The notes under the pieces were generated by a model that was given only the letters and a program-made list of their open reading frames with translations, made no database searches and was not told the DNA's origin. From positions 1,550,001-1,614,000 of the forward strand of contig NW_025408667.1 of NCBI RefSeq assembly GCF_020360975.1: DNA of 64,000 nt. Direction: 5' to 3'. This DNA is from Hirsutella rhossiliensis (Eukaryota > Ascomycota > Sordariomycetes > Hypocreales > Ophiocordycipitaceae). Below, piece by piece: positions 11,561 through 22,900 of the stretch. Made by a program: the position numbers and the translations under genes. Numbering within the stretch: position 1 is the stretch's first letter; every line of letters starts with the position of its first letter.

Positions 11561-11731
11561 GTGCTGAAAAGAACGCAGGTCGGTATGTCCGAGCACGCAT
11601 ATAAGCACTTGTAGTCAAGTGCTTGTTGGTGAGATAGCATGCTACATCCCTCGTCCTAAACCTCTCTCCCCTCACGCCAGAATCATTGCACTTGCCAGTT
11701 TGCACGAAACGATCATCCACATCGTCCCTCA

Positions 11732-12386
11732 ATGGCGCTTGAGCTTCACATACCAGACTGCATAATGAATCCCGCCCACAGCCTTCATCCGCCACCTTTA
11801 GAAAAGCCTCTCCGAATCTCGATTGAGGGCCCGCTGGTGTCCGTCGAAAAATTGCTCCAAGGCCTCAAATGGAGGCTTGAGCACCCTGTGTGGGAACCTA
11901 CTAGGTTTCAGTCGGCAGCCGAAAGACTCGCTAGGTTGACGTATCGTGTCCTCTATAATCAAGACGGCAAGGGAGACGACATGATCGGGTCTGCAGACGT
12001 TGTTGTTCGGGATGAATACTTGGGCTGGGTTCAACCTCTTTCGGCCGGACAGTATGTTTAACTCCGTGTGATTCTGGCCGCAACTAAATCTTGACCCTAG
12101 CAAAATCGACTACTACGGGGTCACATTTGATCACCGCGTCCCTGTAGGTGATGACGATCCAGACGTGCTACAGATCAACATCATAGAGACAGAAGAAGAC
12201 CAAGGCGAGTATGCGAACAAATACTTGCCATTCCGCATAGACGCAGGCGATTACACTGGTAAGAGAGTGCTCGCAGTGCCCCGATGCTGTCAGCTGCGGG
12301 TAGGATCTCAAGATCGCAATCGAGTCAATTATTCAGTTCTCGATCGAGAGGGTCGGATGCCAAAGAGCAGTACTCTATCAGCTTGA
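11732..12386 (+). CDS. Hypothetical protein with one intron, possibly cut short by an in-frame TGA
   Basis: Exon 1 (11732-12051) and exon 2 (12101-12386) join in frame across a 49-nt intron that has GTATGT, an AACTAAAT branch-like site and CCCTAG. This gives a 201-residue protein with no family I recognise. The junction reads ...SAG-H-KIDYYGVTFDHRV. A second optional intron (GTAAGA...TAG, 45 nt, near 12260) would also keep the frame. After the TGA at 12384 the same frame stays open for 71 more codons to 12602, with coding-like content (VVLRSIRQSLKKLNIFMYIT). The TGA may therefore be a mutated CGA, and the real gene may run to 12602. No signal peptide or membrane segment is seen. Confidence 0.45.
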
Positions 12387-12769
12387 AAAGTTTCTATTGA
12401 TGACGGTGAGGTTGTACTGCGCAGCATCAGACAGAGCCTTAAGAAGCTCAACATATTCATGTACATAACATCAAGGAAACAAAAGAGTCGGGAAGACACG
12501 ATGAGAGCTCTCATAGAAACGAATAATTTGAAGTATTTTAGCGGTACAAGCTCCCCTTCCGACCGGCGAGGTTTTGATTCGCAGGGTCGGACGCGGCTGT
12601 GAGAAGCATACGAGTTTCATCAACTAATGGGTCTAAAAGATGAGCCGAGAGCTCAGATTATAAGACTAGGAGAGGTGAATTGGCATGGTGGCAGTTCTCC
12701 TTCATCGCATTAGAGGTGAGTGCAGATGCCCGCTCATGTTGATTGATACATGACCCAGGTAAACTTTGG

Positions 12770-13740
12770 CCTCAGTCATCTCTGCTCTTTATGCACATCG
12801 AGGCGATCTCGGCTGCGTGCTTGGAAGCTATTCGGGCCATAGGAATGTCCGGTAGCGGTGGCTTATGGGCCGTGAGCGACTGAGCCAATGTGTTGGCCTT
12901 GGAGCCTTTGGGAACCTCGTTCGGTGCGAGACCAGTCGTCGCGGCCGGTGCGTTGTTGAGTTCGACCTGTATGAACGGGAGTGCCTGAGACCATTTGTTT
13001 AGAGTCTCGAGGGATGTGTTCCATACGCGAATGACGCTTTACACAGTCTGAACGAAGCGCTCCATCTGGTCGTCGGGCTGTGGGTGGTACGCTACTGAGT
13101 ATAGCAGCTTCGCGTTATGCCGTCTCCACACCACTGAGAGATCTTCAGGTCTCAATCTGAGACAACGGACTTTGGATACCCCCGGTTGCCTTGCAATTGA
13201 CGCGTGGTTAGTTCCTCTCCGGTTTTCGATGGGGGGTTTGCTTTATTGGCGGATTATAGGAAGCACTCCTCGCCTAAGCGATCCACGATGATCATGACGG
13301 AGTCGAATGCGTCGTCGAGTGTCGATAGCCGAGGGAAAAGTTCAAGTTAATCATCTCGTATTGCAGTTGTGGTGACAGATGTTTCGCCGTGAATACCACG
13401 GACTTGACGCGGCGAGACGGAATCATCCGGGATGGCTTCATAAAAACCGGTGTAGGTTGCCCAACGCAGCGGCATAAATGTACGCCAGACGCTGGAGACA
13501 TCAAGCAGGCACCTCGAGAGATCTAAAAAGCCGGCAGGTTCCAGTCTGGGCTGGTCAGACACCTGTTGGGTCTTTTGGGGAATGTGTGCCCTGGTATGGC
13601 TGTCAGATTCGTTTCTGCTGTCGGCCTTTCCGGATTGGTGACGAGGATCCAGCCTGTGACGAAGATCTCTCTTCATTGAGCTCGCCGATACTATTGTTTG
13701 ATATTTCTGTCGCATTGTCTCGACCAGATTGGTGATCACT
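12770..13740 (-). mobile_element. Ty3/gypsy relic: integrase region, mostly un-RIPped
   Basis: Reading the minus strand from about 13320 to 12770, frame fragments spell typical gypsy integrase pieces: SVMIIVDRL, then a GNRGYP block, SD.DLK, KLLYSVAYHPQPDDQMERF, then LNNAPAATTGLAPNE. Frameshifts and stops break it. Upstream (13347-13739) an open minus frame of 130 codons probably belongs to the same element. Reverse transcriptase was not found, so the element is deleted as well as decayed. Dinucleotides look normal, unlike the RIP-saturated gypsies at 34-64 kb, so this is a different family or one shielded from RIP. Confidence 0.7.
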
Positions 13741-14518
13741 GGGACCAGCGACGGCAGCAGGGGCGGGAAACGGACGTTTGACGGCCGTCTGAGAACCCGA
13801 CTTCTCTGGGCTGGCGAAGATGAGCCAGGGCAGTCTGACTTAATGGTCGAATAGACATCTATTTACTCGGAATATCCATCAGAAGGGCTGCGGACATGGT
13901 GTCAATACTCATTCACGTTATCGGAATATGAGGATTCTTACCCGCCACTCTCTCCCATGTAGTGGAGAGCGCGAGGTTCCTAACAGCCACATTCTCCCTC
14001 TCGCGTTGCTGCGCCCTGAGGACGGTTTGCACGGCGTCGTCGGTGGCCTTCTGAGCTGGCCGGACCGGCGTCTTGGGCACGAGGTTGACGCTGTTGTCGG
14101 CCGTTTGGTTGTAGGTTTGCTGTCTTCCCAGGCATGGTCTGGGTTTTTTCAGTGGGAATTGGGCAATGATCGGATATGGGTCTTTTTAGGGGCACGACGA
14201 TTGATAGAGAGTGCTTTAGGCATGATGATGCAAGAGTCAAGACTGACTTAGCATGATGAAGGGGCTTGGAAGCCTGCAATGTGAGGGGGGAAATGAGGAG
14301 ATTTCACAAAGCCAAGCCCAAGTTGGGGCTACCCCTACTCGTCCTATTAATACAGTCTTGTGTTGTATGCTTAACCAGCAATCCGTCAAGGCCCTCTCGA
14401 TAGGTAGTAGTTTCGTACTCAGTGCAAGAAGCCTGAACCATTCGTACAGTTTAAAATTTATGCGGCGGTAACTTCCATCGTGGCCGGCCCACTGTAAAGC
14501 CTGCCAAGGCAAACCCCT
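13741..14518 (-). other. Probable 5' part of the gypsy relic, otherwise no gene seen
   Basis: A minus-strand frame at 13980-14279 encodes a basic, Gln/Arg/Pro-rich stretch (near KTANLQPNGRQQRQPRAQ). It could be the start of a gag protein, because it lies on the 5' side of the integrase relic on the same strand. No zinc knuckle or LTR was identified, so this is weak. Confidence 0.25.
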
Positions 14519-14893
14519 TCACAGTAGCGACCACGCCTTGGTGGCACGCGTCCACGATGCACGTAGGTCGTCATGGCTTAACCTGCCTTCTTGGGCAACC
14601 AGGTAGGCCGCCATTCGCCCGCTCCCTTCACTAAGTACTGTAAAGATGTCGGCTCCCGCTTCAGGCTTGGCACTCTCAGAGGTTATCCCGATGTGGTCAT
14701 ATTTCGAACACGGCCCAATGTTACCGGGTTTATTATTTCCACAGTGGAGCATCTCCCACTTCTCTGCCGCATTGTCTCCATCTCGGACTATAACCCGTGG
14801 CCTGGCCACATGATACAACGTGGAGTCAACCGGTGGGATACTCCAGGACTGCATAAGTCGGAGGCAGACAACTATATATAGTCCAGTCTTCAA
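14519..14893 (-). CDS. Hypothetical protein, 124 aa or longer
   Basis: A minus-strand ORF with normal codon variety, ending TGA. The C-terminal half has a coherent globular look (GPCSKYDHIGITSESAKPEA, then DLRASWTRATKAW). The N-terminal 20 residues are hydrophobic but may be non-coding: the string CTTATGCAG at about 14850 could be an intron acceptor, in which case the start lies further upstream. I do not recognise a family. The overlapping plus-strand ORF (14591-14881) looks like a shadow. Confidence 0.35.
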   Translation of the reverse strand: MKTGLYIVVCLRLMQSWSIPPVDSTLYHVARPRVIVRDGDNAAEKWEMLHCGNNKPGNIGPCSKYDHIGITSESAKPEAGADIFTVLSEGSGRMAAYLVAQEGRLSHDDLRASWTRATKAWSLL

Positions 14894-15433
14894 CGCTCAT
14901 CGGGCTTAGTGGGCAAATTCACCTTACAGTTAGCAAGTATACAAAGTATAGATTGAGGGATCATACGACGAGTCATAATGATGTAAAATTGGAACTTGAT
15001 GTGCGGCGAGTAACTCATATCGAGAAATAATAACATAACCATATACTTCACACTCGGTACTGCTTCATGCTGGACCAAAATTAGAGCATTACCTCACTGC
15101 CTTCATGTCAGACAGTTTGATTGGTGCTTTTAAAAACAGCTAGGCACGGGAAGCCCCAGTCGGTAAGTTAATGCAAGTCCGCAACTAAATCTCCTGATTC
15201 ATGAACAAGCCTCTGGGTAGTCTTATCTTTAGCATTTGCACATATTACTCGGCCAGGCTTCGACAAGGAAGCATCGAACTGACATCTCTATCAAACCAAG
15301 CGCCAGGGAGAGCAATACGACGCGGCCCTGCGAACGGCAGGGCTAGCTTGCCACATGACATTCGGCCCGGTAGAAAAGTCTATGCTAGAGAATACAGGGA
15401 ACTGCGCCGTTCCTGATCAAGTTTCTCTCTGCT
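14894..15433. other. No supported gene
   Basis: Moderately AT-rich at 14900-15060, then normal composition. Short ORFs on both strands have no motif. Confidence 0.4.
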
Positions 15434-16091
15434 GTCATGACTCAGGGCCATGGGTAGGAATTGATACCATCTATTCTCGGCGCTCATAACGTGTCTAAGG
15501 TGCTGTGACCGCCGCTACAGATTAGGGCTCGCGTACCGAGCCGGGCTTGTAGAAGCCTTTATCGCCATTTAGATACCAAAGCCAGATTCCCAAACATATT
15601 TCTTACTAATATTTAAGGCGAATGCGCTTAGAACTGCCGCTAGGGCTCGCTATATCTAGGAAGAGTCCTTAGGGAACGATGGAGGACGCCCCAACTTACT
15701 TCCAGCTATACGTAACTAATAATAGAAATTCGTCCATTGCATCCCGCCATTTCTTCAGGCGTGTCATGACTTAGGGCCATGGGTAGGAATTGATACCATC
15801 TATTCTCGGCGCTCATAACGTGTCCAAGGTGCTGTGACCGCCGCTATAGATTAGGGCTCGCGTACCGAGCCGGGCTTATAGAAGCCTTTATCGCCATTTA
15901 GATACTAAAGCCAGATTCCCAAACATATTTCTTACTAATATTTAAGGCGAATGCGCTTAGAACTGCCGCTAGGGCTCGCTATATCTAGGAAGAGTCCTTG
16001 GGGAACGATGGAGGACGCCCCAACTTACTTCCAGCTATACGTAACTAATAATAGAAATTCGTCCATTGCATCCCGCCATGTCTTCAGGCGT
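15434..16091 (+). repeat. Tandem duplication, two copies of 329 bp, with RIP-type differences
   Basis: Copy 1 is 15434-15762 and copy 2 is 15763-16091, both starting GTCATGACT. I find seven differences by eye. Six are transitions, and all six sit in CpA or TpG context, with the mutated base sometimes in copy 1 and sometimes in copy 2. The seventh is T versus G. No protein frame is evident. Confidence 0.9.
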
Positions 16092-16164
16092 AGCCGAGCG
16101 CCTGAAACTTTTACTCGGCGCCTGTATCCTCATCTTGTATACCATCTACGAAGTGCTTAGATTA

Positions 16165-16262
16165 TTTGTATGATATGCTATTCTTCTCTAAGGATTGCCA
16201 TGAGGGCTTAGATATCATGACTCAGGCCCTTAGGCGCATACCGCTTTTAGCGTATACAGAAA
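16165..16262 (+). repeat. Dispersed repeat, copy 1
   Basis: It begins GATATGCTATTCTTCTC and contains GGCCCTTAGGCGC. It resembles 24573-24690 in the same order and strand. It may be an LTR or MITE fragment; no ends were identified. Confidence 0.5.
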
Positions 16263-16960
16263 GATCCTATCAGCATATATGTACGGCTAGTATTGTAGGA
16301 ATGAGACCGTAACGTCTCCCCTTACCCCTTCAGAAAACAAGAACCCACCCACCCCCCAAGCCCACAACCGCGTAAGCATCTTTTAGGGACGTGGATATAG
16401 CGAGTACTGCCAATAAACAATTACAAAGAGCGGTTATTTTTGCTATGGGCTGGTCTCATGCAAGCCCGGGCCCCGTGAGACTGAGCGGCCCCGGACTTGC
16501 AGTTTTGAGGAAATGCCGAAGGCCGAAACAAACCACCCAGTGTACCCTTTTGAACTATACCGAGAATCGAGCGCATTAATTTTACCTATTCAAGCCAAGT
16601 ATCTATCGTAGACCGCTTCTTAGTCGTCAGTTGTTCTGGATATGTGGCCGGGAAGAGAGAAAAAACTACCCCCCTGCAAGGATCGGCCCTGAGCCCACAT
16701 GAGTTAGCCGCGCCGGGGACCATCATTGGGTCTGCGTCCCTCTGCAGGAGGGCATCACTTTCCACAGAAACTAAAGTCGCCTAGAAGAGGACTTCAGCAT
16801 AGCCTTATTTCTTCTAAGAAAGAGTATTTAAATGCCAGACATACCTTACCAGTCAAAACGATGAACTTCAACGTGGGACCGTCTCTTGTTTTCTCTTCCT
16901 CGATCCATCAATCACCAGCATTCGGCCGTTCTCGTCGCAAGCGCCCAAATTTAACGAACA
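16263..16960. other. No gene; upstream region of the amidase gene
   Basis: It contains a C-rich stretch near 16335-16365 and the leader of the amidase gene. Short ORFs here show no motif. Confidence 0.4.
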
Positions 16961-18894
16961 ATGTATAAAGAAAAGCGCACGGGAATATCCTGGCTCCTTT
17001 GCCTGTTCCTGGCCGTCATTTCTGTCTCGGCAGATTCGACAAATAGTTGAGTTTTACCGGCACTTTAACAGTTCTTTGTGGATGCGAGACTCGATGCTGA
17101 CCTCTTTTGTGTGTTTTTCCAGCTGAATGGACATTTCCTAGTCTCATCAATGCAACGCTCGAGGATCTTCAGCAAGGACTTAGCAGGGGATGCTTTAGTA
17201 GTTCTGACTTAGTAAAGGTAGGTCCGAATGACTTTCACTTTATGCCATGCCCACTCTACTTACCAACAGCAGACATATCAAGAGCGCATCCGGCAAGTTC
17301 AAAGCAAAGTTCGTGCTGTCACCGAGATCAACCCAGATGCGCTTGCCATTGCAGCGTCTCTCGATGAGGAGAGGAAAGCCGGTGGCAAACGTCTCGGGTG
17401 AGCGATAACTACGACTTTGTTGTGCCAGCTTGATGGTGCTTGCTTGCTCATTGCAAATACAGGCCCCTGCACGGGATACCCATTCTTCTCAAGGATAACG
17501 TGGCCACGATGGACAAAATGAATAACACCGGTTAGTACTTATCGCTCCTCTGAGTCAATCTCAGCAGGGAACCATGACGACTAAGGCAGCCTCAAGCCGG
17601 ATCGACTCTCCTGCTCGGAGCAAAGGTTCCCCACGATTCTACAATAGCCAGGAAGCTCCGCGACGCCGGAGCCATTATCCTCGGCAAAGCAAATATGGAT
17701 GAATGGGCCGATTTTCGCAGCGATATTCCTACTGGCTATTCGCCGTACGGAGGCCAGACATACGCCGCGTACTATCCGAATCAGTCCCCTTCTGGGAGCT
17801 CATGCGGCAGCGGCGTGTCTGCCGACTTGGGTCTAGCCTTCGCGGCAATTGGCACCGATACAGGCGGCTCCATTTCATACCCATCGTCGATCAACGGTAT
17901 TGTAGGGATTAAGTCGACTGTAGGGCTTGTCTCGCGCCACCTAGTTATCCCCGCGTCAGAACATCGGGACTCAATCGGGCCCATGGCGCGGACGGTACGA
18001 GACGCGGCGCATGTCCTAAATGCCATCGCGGGACCGGATCCGGCCGACAACTATACGTCCGCGGCACCGTTCAGCACTCTCCCGGATTACGTGGCTGCCT
18101 GCGATGACAAGGCTCTTCAGGGAGCGCGTATCGGGGTGCCCTACAACGTCTTTAATCTATCTCGGGGCTTCGAGAAGGATGACACCCCCCAGTTTGTTGC
18201 CTTTCGAAATGCATTGAAGATCATGGAAGATGCCGGAGCGACCATTGTTGAGGCCAACTTCACAAGGACAGGTAGCGACAACTCTACCTCGCTCGACAAT
18301 TTGTACACGCTCGGGGCGGACTTGATTACCGACATTCCCGGCTACTTTGCCCAGCTCAGTGAGAACCCATCTAATATCTACACTCTTGCCGACTTACGGG
18401 AGCGAACGCGCAATGCCCCGGCAGAGGAGAATGATATATGGGGCACCAACTTTTGGGATGGTGCTCTCGAAAAAGTCGGCTACAACAACACTGATCCACG
18501 TTTCTGGCCCGCCTGGCAAAGACTCCAACGGCTCCAGGGGCCCGATGGATTGCTCGGCGCCCTGGAGAGGCACAACCTTACAGCTATAGCGACACCCACC
18601 AACTTTGCTCCAGGAATGGCCAATCACATTGGTGCACCCGTCGTGACGGTGCCCCTGGGATACTATCCGGCCAACACGTCAGTAGAGTCACGAAAGCTTC
18701 AAAACAATGGGACCCTGGTCTGGGCAGCCCCGTCAATACCATTTGCCATGTCCTTTGTGGGACGGCTCTGGTCTGAGGCTGATTTGATTGGGCTGGCATA
18801 TAGCTTCGAGCAGAAGACGCGGGTAAGGGTTCAAGCGAAGCGTATTGTCATGCCCGAAGCTGAGGTCACTGTCTCTTCTTCATGTTACGCCTAA
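16961..18894 (+). CDS. Secreted amidase of the amidase-signature family, five exons
   Basis: Exons 16961-17045, 17123-17217, 17273-17397, 17463-17530 and 17597-18894 total 1671 nt, 556 residues, and every junction keeps frame. Residues 1-25 form a signal peptide (WLLCLFLAVISVSA). The amidase-signature domain follows: GIPILLKDN carries the catalytic Lys (about K112), SPSGSSCGSG the cis-Ser (about S192), and GTDTGGSI the nucleophile (about S216). The family hydrolyses C-N amide bonds; the substrate cannot be told from sequence. About 550 residues is usual for fungal members. The ATG at 16961 is chosen because it alone gives a signal peptide that runs into the domain. Intron 4 must end in AAG rather than CAG or TAG to keep the conserved N-N-T-A-G-S-T frame, which is slightly unusual. 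Confidence 0.9.
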
Positions 18895-19969
18895 AGCCTG
18901 ACCGCAGCGCTCATTATGTCCAAGTTAATCAATCAGCCCAACTAGCCAGCCAGCTAGCTAGACCTCACTTTCGATTAAATCAGGGCAAGACGTTACAATG
19001 GATGAATGCGCAGCAGGTATAGGAATGACACATCTACTCTTTGTTTCTCCTAACTACTAGGGAGGATGTCCACGGCTGCTTCCTATAGTTAGGGGGCTCA
19101 TTATTATTTCCTTCTAGACCTTTGGAGTGGTTTTTTGCAACCTTTTCGACAGTTGTTTGTCGCTCATCATCCAAGCCCATTAAATTAGGCTAAGAAGTAA
19201 GAACCAATATGACAGTATATCTATGATCGGCATTACTAAAACGAGCCCTAATAAAACAAGCAAAGCGAGTGTGATTCCAGCCACGTCTGCGCCATAGGGC
19301 TCATTCGCGCGTCTGAGTCCTGCGCAGCAACTCTCAAAATTGCACTAACGTCATCGATGTAGCATATACCATAAGGGGCTTAGCATTATCTTATAGTAGC
19401 TCTAAGCGTCTGATGAAAGTTCTTGAGTAAAAACTTGTTCTTGGGTTTGGGCTTCGTGAGTGTTGTTGTAATGTTCCCCATTTGAAAGCGAGAGGCAGTG
19501 GTTCTCGTTTGGGAAGAACCCATGGATGTACTATGGTTTCTTGGATAGGGAAGTAAGGTTTGAAATTAAAGAATGTTGGAAGGTCCTTAATGACGGATTG
19601 CCGAGCAATCATACGGTGTGGAAACACCAATAACACATCAAGTTTCCGTGTTCCTTTACCCGCGAATCAGCCATGAGGGCTAACAAGGGCCACCAACTTC
19701 GACGAGACAGCTTGTTCTGCCAATAGTCGTCTCAAGCTCGTCCTTTACAGACGCATGAACTGCCTTGCCGTTTGTGGCGGTGGCTGTGCCCAATACATGC
19801 CCGATTGCCAGGCAGAATCTGCGCTACTTCAGCTCTCCTTGACCCCGCAAGTCACGGCATTATCCAGCTCCTTTGTATCCGTAGACTTTGATCCCGAACC
19901 TCCTTTATGCTTTTCCTGACAGGCACTGACGACTCGGTGTGGATAGCCTGCTAAAGGCTGCGTTTCTCC
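18895..19969. other. Intergenic; 3' flank of amidase and 5' flank of receptor gene
   Basis: No supported gene. A short CTAGCCAGCCAGCTAGCTAG run lies near 18942-18961. A minus ORF at 19391-19636 has no recognisable motif. Confidence 0.5.
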
Positions 19970-22900
19970 ATGGAGACGCCACATTGCTTCGATCTGAAGA
20001 TGATGCCGGGAAGACGCCACAATGATTCTGGATGCCCTGGTCGACGAGTACCTGTTGCCGAGACAGGATCCTCGATCGACGGAAAGCGGAGTCGAGGAGA
20101 TGCTGACCACCAGGGCCCAACGTCGAGTGCCTCGAAGCGACAGAGGCCGCACCGGGCGTTCAACGATAACGAGAGACAAATTCAAGATGGTGTCTCGGGA
20201 ATGTCATCCCACGACTACACTGTCGGTTGGATCTGCGCCCTTCCCATCGAGTTGGCCGCAGCTCGGGCGATGCTGGACGACGTTCACGACGATTTATACA
20301 CGTGCCCCAGCGACAGCAACACGTATACGTTGGGGAATATTGGCTTGCACAACATTGTCCTTGCCTGTCTTCCAGCAAGACAATACGGTACAGTCAACGC
20401 GGCAACGGTGGCGGGCGACATGCGTCGAAGCTTCCCTTGCATCCGCATAGGGTTGATGGTCGGTATTGGCGGCGGAGTCCCTGGCAAGGTCGACATACGA
20501 CTAGGCGATGTAGTCGTCAGTGATGGAGTGAAGCAGCACGATCTCGGAAAGCGTGTCGGGGGCGGCTGTATGCAGTGGACGGGTACGTTGAAGAGACCAC
20601 CGCCGGCCCTCATGACGGCAGTCGCCAAGCTACGGGCGGTCCATGAGTCGAATCCCAGCAAATTACCCTCTATCCTATCTGATATGCTCAGCCGATATCC
20701 AAAAATGACCAGATACAGCCATTGCGGCCCGTCCCAGGATCGCTTGTTCGACGGCACGTACGACCATGTCTCGTCGATGAACAACTGCGATGATTGCGAC
20801 CCACTCAGGTTGGTCAACCGACCTGCTCGAGATAGCACCGATCCCAAGATTCATTACGGAGTCATCGCCTCTGGAAACACTGTCATCAAGGACGGTAGTA
20901 CCAGGGACAAGATGGCGCAAGAGCTCGACGTCCTGTGCTTCGAGATGGAAGCGGCGGGCTTGATGGACAGCTTTCCGTGTCTGGTCATCCGCGGCATCTG
21001 CGACTATAGCGATACTCACAAGAACAAGCAATGGCAAGAGTATGCAGCAGCAACAGCGGCGGCATATGCCATTGAGCTCCTCTCCATCATACCAGCCAAT
21101 GAGGCTCAAGGGATACCAACGATTGCGATTCCTGTAGATGATGCTGGTTGGTACTATCTGGCGCTTGCTTGTTGTAGCTCGCTGAAAACATCATGTAGAA
21201 CGACACAACACCCTCTTGGAGTCTCTCAAGTTTGACCTGATTGATGCCCGCCGCTCAAACATCAAATCGAGCCATTCGACAACCTGCCAGTGGCTGCTGC
21301 AACACCCCGATTATCTAGACTGGCTCGATCCCGAAAAAGCTGTCGACCACAACGGCTTTCTATGGATAAGGGGAAAGCCCGGCACTGGCAAGTCGACCAT
21401 TATGAATTTCGCCTACAAACAGGTGGCCAAGAACAAGGCGAATACCGTCATCTCCTTCTTCTTCAATGCAAGAGGCGATGATTTGGAGCGGTCGACTGCT
21501 GGCATGTATCTCTCTCTCCTGTTCCAGCTCCTGAGTGCCCTGCCGAGGCTTCTCGATGTCTTTGACGGGCCGGAGCACAAGGTTCAGCTCGACGGCTTGC
21601 ACGAGAATATTGTGAGCCAGAGCAGGCAAGCCGAGTGGCCAATGGCACTCCTCCGGGGCTTGCTGCGAAGCGCAATAGCGAGGCTTGGTCTCCAATGCTT
21701 GACGTTCTTTGTCGACGCTCTTGACGAGTGCGACACAGGTCAAGTGGAAGAAATGGTGGAGTATTTTGAGGATCTTGGACAATACGCGGTCTCCAGCGAA
21801 ATTCGGTTTACCGTGTGCTTCTCCAGTCGCCACTATCCACATATTGAAATCGAGCACGGCCGAAAATTGAGCCTGGAGCATCAAGAGGGGCACGAAAAGG
21901 ACATCGCCACGTACATACAAAGCAAGCTCAAGGTCGGGAGGAGCAAGACTGCCGAGGAAATAAAGACCGAGATGCAGGCCAAGGCAGGTGGCATCTTCAT
22001 GTGGGTCGTCCTTGTTGTCGACATTCTCAACGCAGAATACAGGGGCGGGCGGATTTTTCATGTCAGGAAGCGGCTTGACGCGCTGCCGTCCGAGTTGAGC
22101 GACCTCTTCAAGGAAATCCTGGGAAGGGATCAGAGGAACCCGCGAGACCTGCAGCTCTGTGTCCAGTGGATTCTTTTTGCGAAGCGTCCATTGAAGCTGG
22201 AAGAGTACTACTTTGCAGCCGTATCTGGACTAAGTCCTGATGTGTTGCGCGAATGGGACCCTGAAGAAGTCACCAGAGACGACATGAACAGGTTCGTGTT
22301 GAGCTCATCCAAGGGACTTGCAGAGGCAACCAAGTCCAAGAATGCAGCCGTTCAGTTCATACACGAGTCGGTGCGCGAATTCTTCCTCAAAGATGGCCTA
22401 CAGGAGTTGTGGCCCAATCTCACAGCAGCCGAGTTCCCGGGCGTGAGCCATGGCCAGCTACAGCAATGCTGTCTTGCCTACATCAAGCTCGACATCTCGA
22501 ACCATGTGCCCCCTGACAAACCACTTCCAAAGGCATTCTCCGATGCGGCAAAGGAGTTGCGACTAATGGCGTCAGAAAAGTTCCCCTTTCTCGAATATGC
22601 AACGCGCCATATGCTGAACCATGCTGATGCAGCTACCGACTCCCAGGACGCCTTCCTGGAAGAGTTTCCCCTCCAGGCCTGGATCAACTTGGATAACCTG
22701 TTCGAGAAGCACGAAATTCGACGCTACACGCAAAACGCAAGTCTATTGTACATTCTCGCAGAGAACAATTTGACGAGGCTCATGAGGACAACACTTGTCC
22801 ACCATCCGAGAATCAACGTTCGAGGAGAGCGACATCAATACCCTCTCTTCGCCGCCTTGGCTAATAATCATCGAGATGCGGTTAAAACACTCTTGCAACA

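Noticed and set aside
20284..21109. Minus-strand ORFs of 144-187 codons over the PNP domain
   Set aside because: Shadows of a strongly conserved plus-strand domain.
21360..22061. 233-codon minus ORF under the NACHT domain
   Set aside because: Antisense of Walker A/B coding sequence; no independent domain.
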